Below are positions 24,324 to 34,932 of a stretch of 64,000 bases of DNA, piece after piece. Source of the stretch: Tieghemiomyces parasiticus (taxonomy: Eukaryota; Kickxellomycota; Dimargaritomycetes; Dimargaritales; Dimargaritaceae); NCBI GenBank assembly GCA_027575765.1, contig JANBPT010000023.1, positions 1 through 64,000 of the forward strand, written 5' to 3'. The notes below the pieces were generated by a model, which saw nothing but the letters and a program-made list of their open reading frames with translations, was not told the DNA's origin and searched no databases. Both the position numbers and the translations under genes were made by a program. Numbering within the stretch: the stretch's first letter is position 1; each line of letters opens with the position of its first letter.

Positions 24324-27074
24324 ATTTTATGCGGTACCTATGCTGCAAAGGAATGAGTTTTCGACACTCAGCTGTGAAGCCAACTCAGTGCAAGTTGCAA
24401 ACTTTGGAGTCATTGCGGGAAGAGAATCAGGGGAGGCCCATAGACGATGATGCACACATACCGTACGGTCACTACAGGCAGCCCAAATTGTTAAGCAGGC
24501 AAAACAGCAGCTTTACATCTCACTAAGTGAATGGTGACCTGGGGTGCAAACGGGACTAGAGATCTTTGGTATCGCATTGGCTGTGGATGCTGCCGGTACT
24601 ACACTGCAGAATGGAAGCGGGTAAAACAATAGCTGTTGCTGCGCGAGACTTCCACCCTAGGTCCCAGTGTTGCCCGTCTGTCCCCTTATTTCCCCGCCAT
24701 TTCTCTTTATAATGGTGGGTGGGAAGGCGTGCTGCACCGGTTGTCACAGGTGGTTGCGGTCCATCCACTCTATTCGAACATCGGGTAGGTCCTATCGAAG
24801 AGCCCAACTTGATGTCCTACCGACACCTGGTCATTGGGGGGAGGAAGGCGGCATTCTGCTTTGGATTTGGAGTTCGGCTACTCGAACTGTAGTATGCGGA
24901 AATTGGGCCTATCGACACAAAGACCGCGCGGCGCACCCTTTGTGTCAATAGGCCCAATTATATCCCCTTCTTCTCCTTTCCCGTTGCCGATCAAAGGAGA
25001 GAAAAAGGTTGTAGTGACACGGATACGTAAAATATGAGTGTACTGTTGATCATATATTCCGATAAACGTTGCTTTGTACATGCAACAACCGTCTTTGCTC
25101 TGCGCATGCGGTGGTCTTTAGTCGTATTACGAAGAAGACGACACTCTCAGCCTTTGCGTTGGGGGTGTAGCCATCGCAATTGTCCGATAGGTCGTGGTTA
25201 AAAAATATTGGCAGATTGTGACCCTCCCCTAGTTGTAAAGCTTACCAGTGAGCATGCAGTGTTCGCCCCTTTGGCGGTAGGATAAGATGCACCTTATCGC
25301 CAAGCCGTCATAATCGATAGGAAATTCTGTTCGGTACCATCTGCCCACTAGGATGGCGTCGAGCTTCAAACTGATGACGATAGTTCATGGTGACGCCCAC
25401 TTGCGCTAAGTTACACAAATGCCATATGTAACTGCACATTGCAGTCCATAACTATGGTATTGAATAATAACAGGGTGAGCATAGGGCTTGGTCCGTGCTA
25501 GACGCCTCGTTTGTCATACGTATTTTTTTAGGACAGTGGTTCCCTAGTCGACGCCACAAAGTAACGAGTGGCTTTTCGATAAGGTCGAGGTGTTGAAGGT
25601 GTCTGCGGAAGAGTGGTTGGAACCGGTGTAGAGGAGTTGATCGGGTACGGAGCTCAAGAGAAGGTGTAGGAGGGATAGGTGGAGGTGAGGGGGAGGGAAG
25701 GGACTAAAGTAAAAGTCATTTTATGAGCTTTGAAGTCCCAACCTATGGTTCCGGGCACCCTCTTGCAAACCGGTGGGTACATCCTACGTTTGCATGATCA
25801 AGCGACAGGCCTTTCTCCCCCCTTCCGTTACGAAGGGCAGCCCACCGTTGCTATCGGCGGACAGTCATCGTCATCTCGCCACACCCATTGATCTACGAAT
25901 CTACTATTTCACCTATGGTAACCTCAGCAGCCAGTTACGGTACGGGCCGAATCCTATCGCCCACACATCCGGCCATTATCTCGGTAAGCACCGCCAGGTA
26001 GAAAACCGTCCCCGGTTGCAGAGCTCATGAGCGGTATTCCTCATGCCGATAGTTTCGGTAAGAGGGAATGATGCCTGTACTGTTAATATAGCCAATCGGA
26101 TAGAGCATGTCATGCCAAAATTACTTCACTGCTAGACCTTCGTGCAGAATACGCAGGGGTTGGCTTCAATATTTAGTTAATGTTATTAGTAGCCAATTAC
26201 TGCATGTAGTAGTAGTAGTAGCGAGTATAGTGCCGTTGAGCTTAATTGAAATGTCCACGGTGGGTCGGTTGGATGAGGCTTGGCAGGAGTGGACATAGTC
26301 GTCGGCCTGAGTCCAGCCCCAACGGCACCGACGTTCCGTGGGCCCCGGTCGAATTTAACCGATTTATAGAGAGAGGGAGAGATAGAGAGCAGCGCCAGGC
26401 GAAATGACTTCAAGTCAGCACCCGGACCGCCTTCCATCCCGAGTCCCCTTCCCCTTTCCAATAAATCCTACGAAGTATGGCAAGGGATGGTGCTAAAGCA
26501 CCACACTGGCCTAGTAGGCACACTCTGTCCCATGGCCGTGTAAGCCAAGAGGGGACTATAGGTTTGCTTGGTGTTTGCCTATCTCGCAAATTTACCGCCA
26601 CCGTTAACTTTGGCTAAGAGTCGCTTGTGGGTGAATTGGACGGTCACATCCTGGCGAGGGTGGTCGTAGTGGTTGACGCCCGTTGGGCGAGCGGATGGGA
26701 ACATACACGCATAGCGTCTGGTCTACAATAAAAGAGCCGAGATGGAGTGCTTTCGCCGGGATGTGGGAGGTAACGATTCAGAGGGGAAATGTCGCCACGG
26801 GAGGACCGGCTGATGGTGGCGAGCAATATGGGTCCACCGTGAATTCTAATTGTGCACGGGTCCTCCGACGTCCTTTGTACCAGTGACCTCAGGGCCTGGT
26901 ACTCTCCTTTCCCCCTTGTTTTACCTTCCTTCTCCTCTTATTTTCTCGCTGTCGATCTGATAGCACGGGCCGCCGGCTCGAAAAAAATAGAAATGATGGT
27001 TATTCACTGGGGTGGTGGCCCCTCCCCGTAGTCTGCGGCCTAATCGTAGAGGCCACCGTAGTCCGGCCACATGA
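24324..27074. other. Intergenic, about 2.7 kb
   Basis: No supported gene. It holds a near-perfect 22-base inverted repeat (24901-24959) and a short TAG/TAGTAG run near 26208. The last 200 bases form the promoter region of the first secreted paralog. ORFs of 60-95 codons here show no motifs. Confidence 0.55.
24901..24959. repeat. Inverted repeat, 22-base arms
   Basis: Left arm 24901-24922 and right arm 24938-24959 are reverse complements with one mismatch (C at 24913 against the T expected). They flank a 15-base GC-rich loop. The arms begin and end in AATTGGGCCTAT / ATAGGCCCAATT. It could fold as a stable hairpin in RNA or as a cruciform, or be the remnant of a very short palindromic element. 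No terminator role is implied, since it is far from any supported gene. Confidence 0.85.
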
Positions 27075-27083
27075 ATATTTAAA
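26945..27083 (+). promoter_or_regulatory. Promoter of first secreted paralog, shared layout
   Basis: After a pyrimidine tract comes a GATCTGATAG segment (about 26954-26963). Then follow a CTCGAAAAAAATAGAAATG element at 26977-26995 and a TATA-like TATTTAAA near 27076, about 145 bases before the ATG. The same order with similar spacing occurs before the second paralog at 29708-29838. That parallel is the main evidence for function. Confidence 0.55.
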
Positions 27084-27219
27084 CCCGACGTTGCCCTACC
27101 TTCAACAGCATCACCATCAACCACTGCCCTCACCACCCTCGCTATAACGTTGTCTACTTTCCTACCGAGTTACCCGATTCTTGTGGCCCCACCTCACGAC
27201 TTAAGCAACCTCGTCCGAT

Positions 27220-27744
27220 ATGCGTCTTCTTTCCGCCTTCGCCGTCGCCACCGTGGCCGTCTCTATGCTGTTGGCCCCCAACTTAGCCAGCGCCAGCCCG
27301 TCCAACGCCGTCGTGCACCAGGGTACCGAGCAGCACCTCCAGCGCCGTTTCTTCACTAGTGAGCAAGAGAAACAGCGCAAAAAGGAGTATCGTGATGCAA
27401 AAGACGCTTACAAACAGCGTGGGGAGATGACGCCTGAGGCGAAGAAGGAAGTCAAGGATGATCTAGACCTCAAGAAACACTGGGTGGACCCCAACTTCCT
27501 CCGCAAAGCGAAGCTCCACTACTCCAAAAAGCTGGCGGAGGATTCCAAGAAATCTGGCAAGAGCCCCAACGCGTTCAGCAAGTTCTTCGCCTACAGTGAC
27601 GACGAGCTAAACAAGATCAACGGGATGGTGCAGAAGGGTGACGAGTTTAAGCCGAGCATTCTCAATCCTGCGCGCTACGCTTACAAGGCACTCGGCGCCG
27701 CCAAGGTGATCCCTGGTAAGCCTACGGCTACCACTGCCGCCTAA
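27220..27744 (+). CDS. Small secreted basic protein (paralog 1)
   Basis: A single-exon gene of 174 residues that I cannot assign to a named family. An N-terminal signal peptide (about residues 1-25) ends in ASA. A basic pair follows in HLQRR (residues 39-43), a possible processing site. The rest is a lysine-rich, mostly helical-looking chain with no cysteines. The core from KKHW through LRKAKLHYSKKLAEDSKKSG and FFAYSDDELNK is matched in the gene at 30008 (WRKARLH, LAKKSG, LLSYGES), so the two are diverged paralogs. The N-termini also align: MRLxSxxxxTxA, LLAP, and QxLxRR before the core. Secretion is well supported; an effector or host-interaction role is only a hypothesis. Confidence 0.82.
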   Translation: MRLLSAFAVATVAVSMLLAPNLASASPSNAVVHQGTEQHLQRRFFTSEQEKQRKKEYRDAKDAYKQRGEMTPEAKKEVKDDLDLKKHWVDPNFLRKAKLHYSKKLAEDSKKSGKSPNAFSKFFAYSDDELNKINGMVQKGDEFKPSILNPARYAYKALGAAKVIPGKPTATTAA

Positions 27745-29707
27745 GGTACTGTACTTGGTCGCAGGGCTTCACTTGCGTTGGCGTCTATTCTTTGGGGCAC
27801 CCCGGGCCTTTTTTCTCTAGCCACTATCCGCTGGCTACCGTACCATTTCACCTCGACGTCCGGCTTTCGTTTTTCAGTGTATATATGAGAAGCTGCCTTT
27901 TAACAGCACTTTGGCAGCCAGTATTTTGCGATGATGTAGCTCAGCTCCTAGCATCTTGTTTATTTCTGCTCGCTTACTATTTTTTCACTACCCCTCTTTT
28001 CGTATAACGATATTTTTTGCCCCTCCTCGTCGATGGCAACCGCTACCTCCGGTTAACTTTGACTCTACTGTCTTTCTGAAAGGTTGAAAGGAGCGCAGGT
28101 ACTCCCATATCTGCAAATTCTCTCGATGGGCACTTTGGTCACCCATATCGCGCAAGCATTTCTGCTTTCCTGATAGTGTTTCAAATAAAAGGTACCCTAT
28201 GTATACTGAAGCCAATTTAAGCAACTTCAATATTAAGCTAGAGGAAACCAATCATTGTCTTGTAGTTGAACCCTATATAGAATTGGGATTTAGAAATCGT
28301 TTAGTGTACCATCTTTTAGACTTGAACCATGGACTCGCAGAACAGCTTTGATTTATCCTATCCCACTATACACAAAAGTCAAGCTCCCCGCCCAAACCCA
28401 ACATATATTTCCAAGAAGATTGCACCGGGCTTCATTGCGACTTGTACTTCCAAGGTCATAAGGACTGGGAACTCCGCGCTCTACTCTCGTTTTCTCCGCC
28501 GTCAGGTACTCATAGTTGACCCGATTTCATACGGGATATTACAAATCTAACGTCGACCTCTATGGTTTGGTCACTCCTTCGACTATGCTGATGGCATTGA
28601 TGGGGGGGTGTAGCCTATTCCCTGCCGGTGGAAAGCGCCAACCTAATCAATCATCAATTCTAGCCGACTATACTTCGCCCACTGGCTATGGGCCGTCTTG
28701 CACAGAGAACTGGGATTGTACAATTATGGTCGACCGCTGAAACTCTCTAGCGCCTCAACAACGACTAGTGCCATCGGTAAAACCTTCAGACCGCTTATAT
28801 CTCAAACGGCCTTACCGCGAGTAATTCCTTCCTGCTGGACGCCATAGTAATGGTGGAGACGATCCGACCGTTATTTTACAGCTCACCAATGGGCACCAGT
28901 GACCGGACTGGTGGGACTGGAAAGAATGGTCTGACATCCATCTCGTCAGACTGATATCGCTGGGAAATTGAAGGCCTCCAGGTGCTACCTTAATCAATCT
29001 AAGCTTCATTTTGCTACCTGCGTTTAAAGAGCTCCCGGAGTATTTCAGACGGATGCGCATTACCCGTAATACGAGTTGGAAAAAAAATTACTCCTTGAAA
29101 TAGAACTACCATGTGCATACACACTCGCCTTGAAGACGGATGATTTTCATACCGCACATAAAATGAGATGCACACTTTATAGCATAGTTGCCACAGGGTA
29201 GGGCGACGACGGCGGTTCGAGGAGAGACCAGCGAGCGCACGCAGCGGATAGGTGCGGAGCAGATAGCTCAATATGGAATATAGTCAACTAGTCATGGGTG
29301 AATGGCCAAATAACCTAATTGTTGGGTAAGTATGTGGCATGGAGAATGCGAGCGATTGAAAGAAGGTAGCCAACAGCGATACGGAAAAGGTTGGCCAACC
29401 ACACTAAGCGAAGAAAAAGGCATATAAGGGCACCGTGTCAATGTGCAGACAGCAATGATGGCGGCCGGTATGTCCAACCAGACAGGCCAATCAACGTGCA
29501 ATGTGGCAGTTCATTGATGACAAGTCACTGCCAATGGCACGTTGACCTGGCTTCGACTCCTTCACTGTACCTAGACCATACATGAGTGCAGCCTCTCTGA
29601 GGCCTTACTGCTGGTGAGTTCAAAGTAGGCCTCGGCCCTCTCCCCCTCTCGTTTTCTTTGTTCCTCTCCTCTCCCCTTCTCCCCCTCCTTCCCTTCTCTC
29701 CTGTATC
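27745..29707. other. Intergenic between the secreted paralogs
   Basis: About 2 kb with no supported gene. The first part, after the stop codon, is T-rich and probably 3' flank. ORFs such as 28329-28550 (73 codons) carry no motif. From about 29630 the plus strand becomes strongly pyrimidine-rich, leading into the promoter of the second paralog. Confidence 0.55.
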
Positions 29708-29838
29708 TTCGCGGTTTGATAGTTGACGCGAGTCTCGACTCGAAAATAAAATACAATGTGAGCTGGGTCTATGACCCTGGGGGTAAACTGGGGCCCAGCC
29801 TCTCAGGCCGGCCTGGCTCGGCTTCATAGCTATTTAAT
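29708..29838 (+). promoter_or_regulatory. Promoter of second secreted paralog, shared layout
   Basis: A pyrimidine tract is followed by a TTTGATAG segment (about 29714-29721) and CTCGAAAATAAAATACAATG at 29739-29758. A TATA-like TATTTAAT follows at 29831-29838, 177 bases before the ATG. The A-rich element starts about 92 bases before the TATA-like box here and about 98 bases in the paralog, so the layout is conserved. Confidence 0.55.
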
Positions 29839-30007
29839 CTCATCGCCACCCAGCCTTCTGTGCGTCATTCATTGCTCTTCACCTTGGCAGCTTAAACCAT
29901 ACCGCCCCTTTTACTTTACCTACCTATTCGAGCAATTCTATTTACCCTTTCCTAAAGCCCTTCGAACCATCCCCCCTCTCCACTCCCGACCTAACTCCTC
30001 CCTCCTC

Positions 30008-30607
30008 ATGCGTCTCATTTCGTTCTACGTCACCACCGCGGCCTTCGCCTTTCTACTGGCCCCCATTTGGGCCACCAACACGTCGTTGGCCGTCACCGTG
30101 CGCCGCGATACTCAACAACTGTTTCGCCGTGATGCTTCGTCGGACCGTACCTCTAAAAGGGAACTGCGTAGGAAATTATCCAATGAGGCATTGGAAAATG
30201 TCGAGGAAGCGAGGATGAACTATGAGAAAGTGAAGAAAGCAGGCGAGGATGCAACCTTTTCCCGAAAAATGATGGAGGCCATGAAACATGATTACAAGTG
30301 GAAGAGGAAGTGGCAGTCCCCCAGCGTTTGGCGCAAGGCGAGACTCCACCTCACTTACGAGCTTGCCAAAAAGTCTGGTGCCACTCGTAAGCGAATCCAT
30401 CCGCTCAAGCGGCTATTGTCTTACGGAGAGAGTACCATGAAAGAGATTGAATCGCTACCGAAAGAGAAAGGCGAGTTTGAATTAAGCAAAGGTAGTCCCG
30501 TGCGCGCCCTTATCAATAAATTTGTCGGTAGAAAGGTGGCGCCCAAAAGGTTTGGACCCAGTACTTCTGCCAGGTCCGCCAACCTGAAGAAGACCTCCAC
30601 CGTCTAA
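30008..30607 (+). CDS. Small secreted basic protein (paralog 2)
   Basis: A single-exon gene of 199 residues, diverged paralog of the gene at 27220. The frame is open upstream to 29771. I place the start at 30008 because it begins a signal peptide (MRLISFYV then a hydrophobic stretch with LLAP) aligning with paralog 1, and because the upstream part is C/T-rich leader. A QQLFRR motif (residues 36-41) matches QHLQRR in the paralog. The core has KWQSPSVWRKARLHLTYELA and a KKSG segment, followed by LLSYGES. The chain is lysine/arginine-rich and lacks cysteine. No known enzymatic motif is visible. Secretion is well supported; function unknown. Confidence 0.82.
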   Translation: MRLISFYVTTAAFAFLLAPIWATNTSLAVTVRRDTQQLFRRDASSDRTSKRELRRKLSNEALENVEEARMNYEKVKKAGEDATFSRKMMEAMKHDYKWKRKWQSPSVWRKARLHLTYELAKKSGATRKRIHPLKRLLSYGESTMKEIESLPKEKGEFELSKGSPVRALINKFVGRKVAPKRFGPSTSARSANLKKTSTV

Positions 30608-31474
30608 GACCACTGTACACGCTCATCGGGTTGCATGTGGGTTAGACTCAATCCGTTCGGAGTTTTTACTTTTTTTTTTGTGGCTTTCCATCAATGGCAA
30701 TTCTACCTCCCTCTCTTGTATTTTATTCAATGAAAAATATAATGTGCTCAACCTCAATGGCATCATCGCCCCAGTCATTTAATATGGAAGTGGTCCAGCC
30801 CTTGGAGCAGTAGTTTTACCTTCCAGTTCGGCTCTTCGCACATGCTTACTCATTTTTGGCAATCTCATTGTCTTTTTCTGACCCCACACCTTTTGTCCCG
30901 CCACTTTCACTCGACTTTTTTTTATTCGCTGTCGTAGCTCTGGAGGCATGAGGACAAGGCGGACGACCATAGGCATCGAGTAGGGCTTATGACATATATG
31001 ACTCTGACCCTACGTCGGGTATATTCGCTTGGTAGACGATGGCATAAATAAATCTTGGTACGTAGTGGGCACTTGCAGATCTGACATATTGTAGTGAACA
31101 GCGAAACGGCGACGAACTAGTAACCCTGCAGCTGCTCCTAGAAAGGTGACATGACGGCACTGGACGCGCACTGCTGTCGATCGATTTACTGCGTATCACT
31201 GGGCCCTTTCCCCCCCTCCAAAACCACCCATCCGCCCGCCCACTAACTGTCAAGTTCTAGCTGTACCTGTCGATTTTCTAGCGAAGTTCGGACGAGTGGG
31301 TCACCAACTGTCGACATTTCATTTCAGTGGCCGTACTTTACACCCGACGACTTCAGAGTAACCAGTCCACCCCGCACTGGGGAGGGGGGGAAGGGGAGTG
31401 TATTCTCGTCAGAGCTCCCGATCGCTTTAAAGTTGGTCCTTTGAAGTCGTACATACTCGGAAAAGTCACACAGT
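30608..31474. other. Intergenic, convergent 3' flanks
   Basis: Lies between the stop of the second secreted paralog (+) and the stop of the TRIP4-like gene (-). Plus-strand T-runs and A-rich sequence near 30660-30745 look like 3' flank. A 65-codon basic minus-strand frame (30976-30779) has no identifiable features. A pyrimidine-rich acceptor-like site on the minus strand near 31377 could add a last exon to the TRIP4-like gene. Confidence 0.5.
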
Positions 31475-33085
31475 TCACCTGGGGCCCTTACTCTTGTTCT
31501 TTCGCCGGGGACGGGACCTCCCTCCCTTCGCTCTTGTGTCCTCATCGGGCTCAAAACTAGCACCCGGGATCTCGCGCCGCTGACCCGAGGGGCCATCCTC
31601 GACGGGCAACTCCTCATGGGCCGCCGCCGCCACCGTGGCCTCGACATACTCGGGTACGATGTCAGGCGCCGACACGGCGTGCGAAGAGTTTCCCCGAGTT
31701 GGCAACTCGGGTCCGGCCAACTCGGTAGGGGTCGGCGCAGGTAGATCCGAGGCCACAAGGGCCCGCCGGGTGACTTTCTTCGTGACGAGGTCGATACTAA
31801 GGACTTGGGTGCCCCGCCGCCGCTTCTCCTCCAGTTCCGCGTCGCGCTTAATCTGCTGCCGTTGCCGCCGCTCGTACTCAGCCCGCTCCTGCTTGCTCAT
31901 CCAACGGACGTCATGGGCGTCCAGTGACCCAGTACCCGCCCGTTGGGCGGTCAGCAGCCGTTGTGCGTTCTGGGCAGCCGTATGATCGGCCTCCAAAAGT
32001 CGGTCGCGACGGGCAAGCGCCTCATCTAGCGCCAGGGCATCAGCACCACTAATGTTTTCTAAGTGGTAATCGGCCGGTAGGTCAGCCGGGTCCATGAGGC
32101 TTTCATGTTCTCGGGTTATAACAAGACGACCGCAGGTGAGACACGGACCAGGGCCCTCTACCGTACAGACAATGCGGCCGCAGTCGATACAGTTACGTAA
32201 CAGAGCGTGGACGGTGGCTGCCATTAGGAAGTGGTCAATACGGGCGGACAATGGAAGGGGATGAGGCTAAATTATACTCTTGGCATAGGTCTGACCAGGA
32301 CAGGTTTCTCTCTAGTTACCGACCAGTAGCTTTTGCAGCAGATTTCAATCTGCGACTCAGCGGAAGGCAGGGCTGGAAACCACGGAGAAATGGCAGGTAT
32401 AACACTTACCTGCGCAGGGACACGCTGGCCGGTCGGTAAGGGCCTTGAGTCGCTCAATTTGCGCGGCCCCCCACACATCGGTCACGGACTTGTCCCCCTT
32501 TTTGCCGCGCCGCTTGCGAGCGGACGGTCGCTTGCCCCTCTCAGAGGCCGTGACAGACCCATCGGGGGAGAGGGCAGCGGGTGCATCCGGTTGTTGAGGA
32601 GATGACCGACCACTAAGTAAAGGGGGTGGGGGGTGCACGGACAATGAAAAGGTTAAAACGTTGCCTGGGATACACGATGGGTTCGCCGCTGGGTAGTTGG
32701 GAGAGGGCCACTAACCAGTGGCTTCCTCATAGATAGACTCTCGGACTCACCTGGTGGCGACGGACGGCGCAGGAGACTTGTCGCGTGCGGACGCCTTACC
32801 CTTACCAGCCTTGCGCCCGGTCCGCTGGGATCGGCTGTTCGCCACGACTGGCAGACCCAGGGCCTCGATACGTGGGGTGGACGGGAAGACCCGTTCGGCA
32901 AAGGAATCGGCAAAATACCAGGTGGCATTGGAAGCACCCATCATGTCAATGAGTTGATCACGCAGTTCATTGGCGCTTGGTAGCCCGCTGAGAAACTCGG
33001 CGATCTGGACGGTTTCGTTCTCGGGTAGGCCCAACCGGTCAGCGAGCTCGCGGGCCGCCCATTGCAACGTTATCGGGTTGGCCAT
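31475..33085 (-). CDS. TRIP4/ASC-1-like C2HC5 zinc-finger protein
   Basis: Homolog of activating signal cointegrator 1, in animals a subunit of the ASC-1 complex acting in transcription coactivation and disassembly of collided ribosomes. Exons on the minus strand: 33085-32751, 32612-32410 and 32217-31475, in phase, 426 residues. Seen: N-terminal helical region with EFLSGLPSANELRDQL; then the C2HC5 finger with ligands C176, C178, H183, C189, C192, C197, C205 and C208 around CGRIVC and EGPGPCLTCG; then the family helix from LLEADHTAAQN to WMSKQERAEY. An intron falls inside the finger between C178 and H183. No C-terminal ASCH domain is present. An in-frame ATG at 33136 would add 17 residues. A donor at the stop codon with a strong acceptor at 31377 could replace the last residues and end at 31319. 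Confidence 0.9.
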
Positions 33086-33523
33086 GGCGGGATTGGAGGC
33101 CGAATGATTGGTGACGAGGAGGGCAGGAGATGGCAATCGGGGTCAGGAATGATTCCGAGGGGTGAGTATGGGCCTCGGTGTAGGTCTATATTCAGGGTAA
33201 CCCGATGCTTTAGAGCTGGGGGGGGGCGGCAGGCCGGAACTGTGACTGGTACAAACGAGACGCGAGGTATTGGAGTGTAGCTTGTGGGGGGGGGAGATGG
33301 CTGAATGCTTTTATACGCTGAACTAGATCAGTGCTGAGTTTTAAACTTGAAGATGGTTAGTTTCATTTAGCTGCAATATAGATGGTCTTTAACTCCTCGT
33401 CGGTCCTCACTGCTTCCCTCGCCCTTCTCAGCCTGGCCTGAACTCCGACGCTGCTGCGGTAAACTATATCCCCACCTCCCGTGTGTACACCCTTGGGACC
33501 TTCCGCAGCTGCAGCTCGAGACA
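33086..33523. promoter_or_regulatory. Divergent promoter, TRIP4-like / aldo-keto reductase
   Basis: 438 bases separate the two start codons, so both promoters must lie here or overlap. The half next to the TRIP4-like gene has plus-strand G-runs (near 33220 and 33284), giving it a C-rich leader. The half next to the reductase is C/T-rich on the plus strand. No TATA box stands out. Confidence 0.6.
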
Positions 33524-34932
33524 ATGACTTCCGGTTCTTTGCCCCCTATCGCGAGCGGTCCAGCTTCATCCACGCCCGCCTTCACGCTCTCGAACGGCGA
33601 CCGAGTACCGCAGGTAGGCCGTAAGTGAACAAAGCGCCCTTTTACACTTTTTATTTATAGCTTGACATACTAGAGAGAGACAAGAACACCCAGTCCATAC
33701 CAACTTGAGCTACACCCTACCCTGACTAGCTCGGAACGTTTGACCTCTACCTATACGCAATACATCCGCGCCTACCCAGTTGGCACTCACCTCATCAAAG
33801 ACCCCGGCGAGATTGACGTGGCCATCAAGGCCGCTGTCCGTTGCGGATATCGCATGATTGGTAGGTGTCCATGGATCCCTTTTTACCGTCCACAGGGATG
33901 CCCTAACTAGGCGTCTTAAACAGCAGGGATATTGCAACGTTCACAACAATGACCTCTCACAATCGACTGCTACACCTCGTCGCCCCATGGGTGGGCCGCG
34001 GGGACTCCTGTGTACATCTCCAGACACCGCCACGGTCTACCGTAATGAAGAAAGCATCGGGACGACCCTTCAGGACATCTTGGCCCGCCCGGAAACTTAC
34101 CATGTTACTCGGGCGGACCTCTTCATCGTGAGTAAACTGGCGCCACGCGACCAGGGCTACGACGCCTGCGACCGGGCGGTACGGGCGTCCTTAGCCCGCC
34201 TGCAACTGGACTACATTGACCTCTACCTAATCCACTGGCCGGGCACTCAGAAACTGCCCAGTGACAGTGACCGCAACCCAATCAACCGGCTAGGAAGCTG
34301 GCGGGCTCTGGAAGCCCTGAAGGCTACAGGCCTCGTCCGCCATATTGGGGTGAGCAATTACACCATGGACCACCTCCGCGATCTGCTATCGGCCGCCGTC
34401 GTGGCGCCCAGTGTGCTGCAGATTGAGTACCATCCACTGTACCAACCGACCGCGCTACTGCTAGACCTCTGCCAGGCGCACGGGATTCAGCTGCAGGCCT
34501 ACTCGAGTCTAGGGCAGGGCCGTTTTCTCGAGGGTGGTAGCGTACCCCTCCCACTCTTGACCGCTCTGGCCGACCGATACCAAGTCCCAGCAAGCGCCAT
34601 CCTACTCCGTTGGGGTATCCAGCACGGCGCCGTCGTGATTCCCAAGTCACGGGACCCACAACGCATCCGCGACAATATACGGTGCCTAGACTTTGAGTTG
34701 GATATCGAGGCAAGTTACCCCTGATCTGCCGGTATACTTTGAGTTCTCTTAGACCGAGTGGCACCTTCGTACTAGCCGCTGCAAGTCTTTAGCTGCTCCT
34801 TGACTAACTGTCCGTATACTGTACCCACCCTTCATTCTTGTTTTACCCCATTCATAGGCCATGGCGGCGCTAGATGCACTAGGTAATAATGAACCGGTCA
34901 AGTTTTGCTGGGACCCGGCTATCATTCGGTAG
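33524..34932 (+). CDS. Aldo/keto reductase
   Basis: NADPH-dependent carbonyl reductase of the AKR superfamily, cytosolic, converting aldehydes and ketones to alcohols. Exons 33524-33620, 33780-33860, 34024-34709 and 34858-34932 are in phase, 312 residues. Joining exons 1 and 2 restores VPQVGLGTHL; joining 2 and 3 restores RMIDTATVY. Catalytic tetrad D60, Y65, K97 (SKLAP) and H130 (LIHWPG) is complete, with family signatures HIGVSNY and the coenzyme motif VVIPKSRDPQRIRDN. The third intron starts with GCAAGT, not GT. Without it the frame hits a stop after SYP; with it the C-terminus continues as EAMAALDAL and NEPVKFCWDP, as expected for the family. Exact substrate unknown. Confidence 0.95.
34710..34857 (+). 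other. GC-AG intron in aldo/keto reductase gene
   Basis: Donor GAG|GCAAGT and acceptor CATAG, with a CTAAC branch-like sequence near 34804. Removing it restores a typical AKR C-terminus; reading through gives an early stop. The flanking exons meet at a codon boundary. Confidence 0.88.
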
